DNA from: DASRJX01 sp035649235
GTDB lineage: Bacteria > Acidobacteriota > Polarisedimenticolia > Gp22-AA2
DNA: 11,200 nucleotides
Direction of reading: 5' to 3'
NCBI GenBank assembly: GCA_035649235.1
Contig: DASRJX010000125.1
Location: 1 to 11,200 of the forward strand
The notes beneath the pieces are model-generated. The model worked only from the letters and a program-made list of their open reading frames with translations, was not told the DNA's origin and did no database searches. Made by a program: the position numbers and the translations under genes. This document shows positions 7,759 through 11,200 of the stretch, piece after piece. Position 1 is the stretch's first letter. Each line of letters starts with the position of its first letter.

Positions 7759-7821
7759 CTGGGGGTCGAGGGCAGGATGCAGCCCCCGGCTTCCTTCAGT
7801 CCAGGACCAGCGTCCTGAAGG
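7759..7821. terminator. Hairpins between convergent tldE and kinase genes (possible terminator)
   Basis: Two hairpins can be drawn. Bases 7759-7765 pair with 7783-7789 (five G-C pairs plus one G-T and one C-G, 17-nt loop). CCTTCAG 7793-7799 pairs with CTGAAGG 7815-7821; a competing stem AGGAC/GTCCT lies inside it. The second spans the kinase stop codon. Neither is followed by a T-run on either strand, so an intrinsic terminator is possible but not shown. Confidence 0.3.
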
Positions 7822-8833
7822 CCGCGTAGATGTCGTGGTACCGCTGCGAGGAGATCAGTGTCCTATGGACTGACGCCTGGGTCCGCGGAACGTAGTCGAG
7901 GTATTCCGCGCGCCCGCGGACTGTGGCCATGTAGCCGAAGGTGCCCAGATCCTTGATGTTGCGCTGCAGCGCCATGAGATCGAAATCGCGCCGGAACTCC
8001 TCCTGGCCGATACCGAGACGCCGACCGATGGTCAATTCCAGCCTCTGGAGCATCTCCTCCACGAGATCCTCCGCCAGGTCGAGCGACGAGTCGCGCAGCA
8101 GGGAGGCGGCATCGTAGGTGTAGGGCCCCATCCTGGCATCCTGGAAATCGATGAGACAGAGGCGTCCCTGGCGCACCATCAGGTTGCGCGACTGGAAGTC
8201 GCGGTGGCAGTAGGCCCGTGGCAGGGCGTCGCACCGTGCCGCGAGGTCCTCGTACAGGCGCCGGAGCAGGCTCGTCTCGTCGGACGTGGGGGTCTTCCGC
8301 CTCAGGCCGCGGATGAAGTGGCGATCGAAGTGATCCAGCTCGAAGAGAAAGCGCTCCCTGTCGAGCGCGTTCCGGGACGCGAAATCGCCGGAGAGCAGCG
8401 CCGCGGTACCTTCGGCCTGCAGCCGACCGATCAGGGCGCACGCCTGATGATAGAGATCCCGGACCTGGCCCCGGTCACCCGGTCCTCCACGGGTCGCGAG
8501 CTGCTGCAGGGAGAGGTCCCCGAAGTCCTCGAAGAGGATGAGGCCGAGGCAGTCCCCCCGCGCGATGAGCCGCGGGACGGGGGCGCCGATCTCGGTGAGC
8601 ACGCGATGGTTGCTGTGCTGCCCGGAGTCCGGCTCGAGGGGCGTGTCCTGAACCATCAGGATGGCGGTGCCGCTCGGACCCGAGGCTCTGTAGAACTGTC
8701 GCGTTGAGGCGTCCCCCGCGAGCCGCACCAGCGTCGCTCCCTCCCCGAGAGAGGCGCGGACAAAATCCAAGGCTCCGGGTGGAAGGCCGCCTTCCGTGGT
8801 GCCCGTACCAGTGGGCGCGGGCTTCCGACCCAT
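7796..8833 (-). CDS. AmgK-like sugar kinase (APH-fold phosphotransferase)
   Basis: This 345-residue protein belongs to the aminoglycoside-phosphotransferase-fold kinases and most resembles AmgK, which phosphorylates the anomeric carbon of MurNAc/GlcNAc during peptidoglycan recycling. Visible landmarks are the N-terminal GDASTRQFYR loop (40-49), LILFEDFGD (98-106), the catalytic CHRDFQSRN (209-217) with D212 as base and N217 as metal ligand, and LIDFQDARMGPYTYDAASLLRD (227-248), where D229 is the second metal ligand. The D-x-x-x-RN and LDFQDA..GP.TYD..SLLRD patterns are those of AmgK rather than antibiotic kinases. ATG 8833 shares its A with the TGA of the upstream nucleotidyltransferase (TGATG), so the pair is translationally coupled. 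The substrate is inferred from neighbours; another hexose or amino sugar is possible. Confidence 0.8.
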   Translation of the reverse strand: MGRKPAPTGTGTTEGGLPPGALDFVRASLGEGATLVRLAGDASTRQFYRASGPSGTAILMVQDTPLEPDSGQHSNHRVLTEIGAPVPRLIARGDCLGLILFEDFGDLSLQQLATRGGPGDRGQVRDLYHQACALIGRLQAEGTAALLSGDFASRNALDRERFLFELDHFDRHFIRGLRRKTPTSDETSLLRRLYEDLAARCDALPRAYCHRDFQSRNLMVRQGRLCLIDFQDARMGPYTYDAASLLRDSSLDLAEDLVEEMLQRLELTIGRRLGIGQEEFRRDFDLMALQRNIKDLGTFGYMATVRGRAEYLDYVPRTQASVHRTLISSQRYHDIYAAFRTLVLD

Positions 8834-9972
8834 CACTGCAACCGGGCGGCCCAGCAGTTTCCGACGCGTTCCAGGCCGTCCTTCTTTCCCTGATAGCCCT
8901 CGACCCGGAAGAGGATCCGCCCGGAAAGGCTGGTCCCGGGGGGCACGTAGACGCCGGAGGTGAGGATGCACTCGGTGAGGTGGGACCGGTCGCCGACGCG
9001 GGCACCATCCCAGAGCATGGTCGATCGGAGTGCGCACTCGGCCCCTATACTGCACTGCCGGCCGATCACGACCCCGCCGAGCAGGGAGCAGCCCCTGCCG
9101 ACGGAGGTACCGCGTCCGATGAGGATCGGGGGGGCGGTCGTCGTCGATTGGGGCAAGCGGACCTGATCCAGGTAGAGGCCTTCCCCTTGCCGGAGGGGCT
9201 TGAGCGTGGGGTCGCGGTCCTCGCTCAGGATCGCCATCGAGCCATCGAGGTAGAGACGGGGTGTGCCGAGCTCACGCCAGAAACCATCGAAAAGATGGCC
9301 CTTGACCAGTGCTCCACCCTGGATCAGCATAGGGTACAGATCACGGTTGACCTCGAACTTGACGCTTGGCGGTATCTGATCCAGAACCGAAGGTTCAATA
9401 ACATGGATGCCGATGAAGGTATAGCCGCTCTTCGGATGGCCTGAACCCGTCGCCGTGGCAGACGTCCCGGTTCCCGTCTGGCTCCGGAGCGGGGGGCGCC
9501 CAGCAATCGAGAGGATCCGGCCATCGCCATCGAGCTCCACGCTTCCATAGTCGGTGCCCGGCCGATGCGGAGTCAGGATGAGGGTGGCCTTGGCTCCTGA
9601 TTTCCTGTGGGCTTCCACGGCGGCACCCAGATCGCAGTCGGTCACGAAATCACTATTGCTCATGATCAGGGTCGATCCGCCTCGGAAGTAGGATTCCGCC
9701 TTCTTCAGCCCTCCCGCCGTGCCCAGGATGATCTGCTCCTCGGAATAGTGGACCTTGAGGCCGATCCGCGAGCCATCTCCGACCACGCCCCTGATCGACT
9801 CGGGCTGATGGTGCAGGTTGATCACGACTTCATCCACCCCATGCTGCTTCAGATAACCGAGGGTCGTCAGGACCAGAGGTCTGTTGAGCAAGGGTAGTGA
9901 TGGCTTGGCACGGCCATAGGTCAAGGGTCGCATCCGCTCGCCGAAACCAGCCGCCAGGAGCATCGCTTTCAT
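8833..9972 (-). CDS. MurU-like sugar-1-phosphate nucleotidyltransferase with left-handed beta-helix tail
   Basis: This 379-residue protein has an N-terminal Rossmann-like nucleotidyltransferase domain: LAAGFGERMRPLT (6-18) binds the nucleotide, AKPSLPL (22-28) carries K23, and SNSDFVTD (105-112) holds the metal aspartate D108. LGTAGGLKKA (83-92) and GTPRLYLD (236-243) are family blocks. From about 280 the sequence turns into hexapeptide-like repeats (ILIGRGTSVGRGC, VVIGRQCSIGAEC, MLWDGARVGDRS), a left-handed beta-helix as in GDP-mannose and glucose-1-phosphate pyrophosphorylases. The catalytic half is closest in pattern to MurU, which makes UDP-MurNAc from MurNAc-1-phosphate, but classical MurU is shorter and lacks this tail, so GlcNAc-1-P or mannose-1-P are alternatives. 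A Thr/Gly/Ser-rich insert (166-178) interrupts the domain. ATG 9972 fixes the conserved MKAMLLAAG; no good ribosome site is seen. The kinase gene follows by TGATG. Confidence 0.85.
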   Translation of the reverse strand: MKAMLLAAGFGERMRPLTYGRAKPSLPLLNRPLVLTTLGYLKQHGVDEVVINLHHQPESIRGVVGDGSRIGLKVHYSEEQIILGTAGGLKKAESYFRGGSTLIMSNSDFVTDCDLGAAVEAHRKSGAKATLILTPHRPGTDYGSVELDGDGRILSIAGRPPLRSQTGTGTSATATGSGHPKSGYTFIGIHVIEPSVLDQIPPSVKFEVNRDLYPMLIQGGALVKGHLFDGFWRELGTPRLYLDGSMAILSEDRDPTLKPLRQGEGLYLDQVRLPQSTTTAPPILIGRGTSVGRGCSLLGGVVIGRQCSIGAECALRSTMLWDGARVGDRSHLTECILTSGVYVPPGTSLSGRILFRVEGYQGKKDGLERVGNCWAARLQ

Positions 9973-10038
9973 AATGCTTTTACACCATAAGTCGGCGCGG
10001 CGACATCGCTTGAAAGCCGTGACCAACAAGGATTGTGG

Positions 10039-10060
10039 AAAAAAAGGCCATGGCGAGGCC
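10039..10060 (-). terminator. Weak intrinsic terminator-like site after the CYTH gene
   Basis: On the minus strand GGCC (10060-10057) pairs with GGCC (10049-10046) across a 7-nt loop, followed at once by seven T. The stem is only four pairs, so it may be a weak terminator separating the CYTH gene from the nucleotidyltransferase. The rest of the 169-bp gap (9973-10141) holds no gene that I can support. Confidence 0.35.
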
Positions 10061-10141
10061 GGTCGATCAGAGTGCGAAAAATTGCTTCCGAAACATCGAG
10101 ATAGCGCCTCGAGCGAGGAGTGAGAGGAGGGCGCCGGGGCC

Positions 10142-10702
10142 TCATGCCGTGAAGACCATCTGATCGGCGGACTCTGACTGGCTGGCAGGCGATGCCAGAT
10201 GCAATTCGCGGTAGCTGGACGTGATGAAGGCATCCGGTTGATAACCGAGCCGGGCCGCCACCGAGACGATCAAGGGTTGCTCTCCTTCGAGCTCCATGTA
10301 GTCCCCGATCGGGGTTTCGTCGAGCGTGATCAGGAGACCGGGGACCTCCCAGGTCGTCCGGTACTTCTGGTAGCGGAAGACTGGCACGAGACCGATGGCG
10401 CGGATGATCGCCGTCAGCGAGTCGGCCTCGGATGCCGGAAGAACCGACTCGATCTCATGTCGGACCTTGGCGCCGAGGCTGACGCCGCCAGGGCTCTTGA
10501 AGGTGAGGATCGCGGCGCGGTCCAGGATCCGGATCCGCAAGATCGATCCTCTCTCCGTCAGGCGGCGATCCGGGAAATCGTACAGGAGGTTGTCTTCGAA
10601 CTCACGAGGATGCAACAACCGGGCTCCCAGATCCTCGAGACGCGTGCCCAGGGCGGCACGGTCGTGTATCCGGATCTTGACCTCCACCTCGATCGAGGAC
10701 AC
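10142..10702 (-). CDS. CYTH-domain triphosphate tunnel protein (CyaB/ThTPase-like)
   Basis: The 186-residue protein is a single CYTH domain. The N-terminal ExExK signature is present as E5, E7 and K9 in IEVEVKI. The other tunnel residues follow in order: R56 and R58 in ILRIRIL, K69 in LTFKSP, R81/E83/E85 in VRHEIES, K113 and R115 in YQKYRTTW, and the DETPIGDYMELEG block (128-140) with E129, E137 and E139. Members bind triphosphates and act as class IV adenylate cyclases, thiamine triphosphatases or tripolyphosphatases; sequence alone does not choose between these. The start is GTG 10702; an ATG two bases upstream is out of frame, and no later start keeps ExExK. No clear ribosome site is seen. 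It lies 26 bp from a divergent small gene and 169 bp before the nucleotidyltransferase, with a possible terminator between. Confidence 0.88.
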   Translation of the reverse strand: MSSIEVEVKIRIHDRAALGTRLEDLGARLLHPREFEDNLLYDFPDRRLTERGSILRIRILDRAAILTFKSPGGVSLGAKVRHEIESVLPASEADSLTAIIRAIGLVPVFRYQKYRTTWEVPGLLITLDETPIGDYMELEGEQPLIVSVAARLGYQPDAFITSSYRELHLASPASQSESADQMVFTA

Positions 10703-10718
10703 ATGGCTAAGTTACCAT
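10703..10718. repeat. 16-bp imperfect inverted repeat between divergent genes
   Basis: ATGG-c-TAA-g-TTA-CCAT forms a palindrome with one bulged base, filling most of the 26-bp gap between the CYTH gene and the small divergent gene. It could be an operator or a 5' hairpin, or chance. Confidence 0.3.
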
Positions 10719-10728
10719 ACGTCCCATC

Positions 10729-10998
10729 ATGAGCCGCACGACCAAGGCCACGCTCGTCTTCCTGGCTGTGTTCATCGCCGTCGTCGTCTATCTGAGCGTG
10801 CGGGCGCCCCGACACGAGTGCGAAGTCTGCCTGACATTTCAGGGTGAATCCGTCTGCCGGACCGCCGCCTCGGGCACGCGGGAGGCCAGCATCGAGAGCG
10901 CGGTCACCAGCGCCTGCGGCACCCTGGCCGCAGGGATGACCGAATCGATCCGCTGCCAGAACACCCCGCCCGATCGCGTTGCCTGCAAGGATCGATGA
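10729..10998 (+). CDS. Small membrane-anchored six-cysteine protein, function unknown
   Basis: The 89-residue protein begins with a short basic tail (MSRTTKA) and a hydrophobic segment at about 8-24 (LVFLAVFIAVVVYLSV), best read as an uncleaved N-terminal anchor that leaves about 65 residues outside the inner membrane. The exported part has six cysteines (31, 34, 43, 63, 76, 86), including a CEVC pair, an even number that fits disulfides or a metal site. A TESIRCQNTPPDRVAC block ends the protein. Only arginine and lysine residues follow the last Cys. I recognise no family. ATG 10729 has no clear ribosome site. Reality is supported by composition: the protein reads as a coherent signal-anchor plus polar domain, and nothing competes on the other strand. 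No function should be assigned. Confidence 0.7.
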   Translation: MSRTTKATLVFLAVFIAVVVYLSVRAPRHECEVCLTFQGESVCRTAASGTREASIESAVTSACGTLAAGMTESIRCQNTPPDRVACKDR

Positions 10999-11059
10999 GA
11001 CGCCCGCGATCGAGCCGCGCCGCCTTGGGCCCGATCCCCGCGATCCGCGGCACCATCTC

Positions 11060-11200
11060 CTAGAACTGTCCTGCCAGCGAGCGCTCGTCGACGTGGGTCC
11101 TGTTGCGGCCGGCGTCCTTGGCGCGGTACATGGCCAGGTCGGCCGCCTCGATGAGATCGGGAGGCTCCACGATGCCATCGTTGATCGGCACGGTCGCGAC
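11060..11200 (-). CDS. GGDEF-domain protein (diguanylate cyclase), C-terminal end
   Basis: Forty-six residues and a TAG stop (11062-11060) are present; the gene starts beyond the right edge. The peptide DLIEAADLAMYRAKDAGRNR matches the conserved last helix of GGDEF domains (LxxADxAMYxAKxxGRN), which synthesise cyclic di-GMP. The short tail THVDERSLAGQF follows, so no EAL domain lies C-terminal to it. The catalytic GG(D/E)EF loop is outside the window, so activity cannot be judged. Confidence 0.85.
   Translation of the reverse strand, partial: VATVPINDGIVEPPDLIEAADLAMYRAKDAGRNRTHVDERSLAGQF

Noticed and set aside
7796..8833. Aminoglycoside resistance kinase
   Set aside because: The fold is shared, but the GDASTRQFYR and IDFQDARMGPYTYD patterns and the coupled nucleotidyltransferase point to a sugar kinase of the AmgK kind.
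9973..10233. N-terminal extension of the nucleotidyltransferase upstream of ATG 9972
   Set aside because: The extra residues precede the conserved MKAMLLAAG start and overlap the CYTH gene; they show no domain.
1..11200. CRISPR array, tRNA, rRNA, insertion sequence or phage genes
   Set aside because: No regularly spaced direct repeats, no tRNA-like cloverleaf, and no transposase or integrase motifs were seen on either strand.

Overview
The window is a GC-rich bacterial segment, compactly coded, with no rRNA, tRNA, CRISPR array or insertion sequence that I can see. It holds ten protein-coding genes: eight complete and two cut by the window edges. High GC, many GGAG-type ribosome sites and ATGA/TGATG overlaps fit a high-GC Gram-negative such as Acidobacteriota or a Myxococcota/Deltaproteobacteria-like lineage. 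That taxonomic guess comes from gene content only and is weak.

Layout from left to right. (1) 1-942, plus strand: the C-terminal half of an OPT-family oligopeptide/metal-chelate transporter. It converges with the next block, with only 4 bp between the two stop codons. (2) 947-4867, minus strand, transcribed right to left: a FecCD-type ABC permease, its BtuD/FecE-type ATPase (TTG start, 8-bp overlap), exonuclease III (ATGA overlap) and DNA polymerase IV (51-bp gap). This is a metallophore, heme or cobamide importer module sharing a transcription unit with a base-excision-repair nuclease and a translesion polymerase. (3) 4984-7757, plus strand and divergent from the importer: tldD and tldE, an ATGA-coupled pair for a TldD/TldE-type metalloprotease. 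(4) 7796-10702, minus strand: a CYTH-domain (triphosphate tunnel) protein, a MurU-like sugar-1-phosphate nucleotidyltransferase with an added left-handed beta-helix tail, and an AmgK-like sugar kinase joined to it by TGATG. The last two together look like a kinase plus nucleotidyltransferase route from free sugar to NDP-sugar, as in MurNAc/GlcNAc cell-wall recycling. (5) 10729-10998, plus strand: an 89-residue membrane-anchored protein with six cysteines, family unknown. (6) 11060-11200, minus strand: the C-terminal end of a GGDEF (diguanylate cyclase) domain running off the window.

Base composition is not uniform. The CYTH/nucleotidyltransferase part (about 8.8-10.7 kb) is visibly less GC-rich than the tld region: hand counts give 32/60 G+C in the line from 9841 against 50/60 in the line from 5281. 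I do not see a clearly undescribed system. The points most worth a second look are the AmgK/MurU pair with a beta-helix-extended MurU-like partner, the importer fused into one operon with DNA repair genes, and the six-cysteine small protein.
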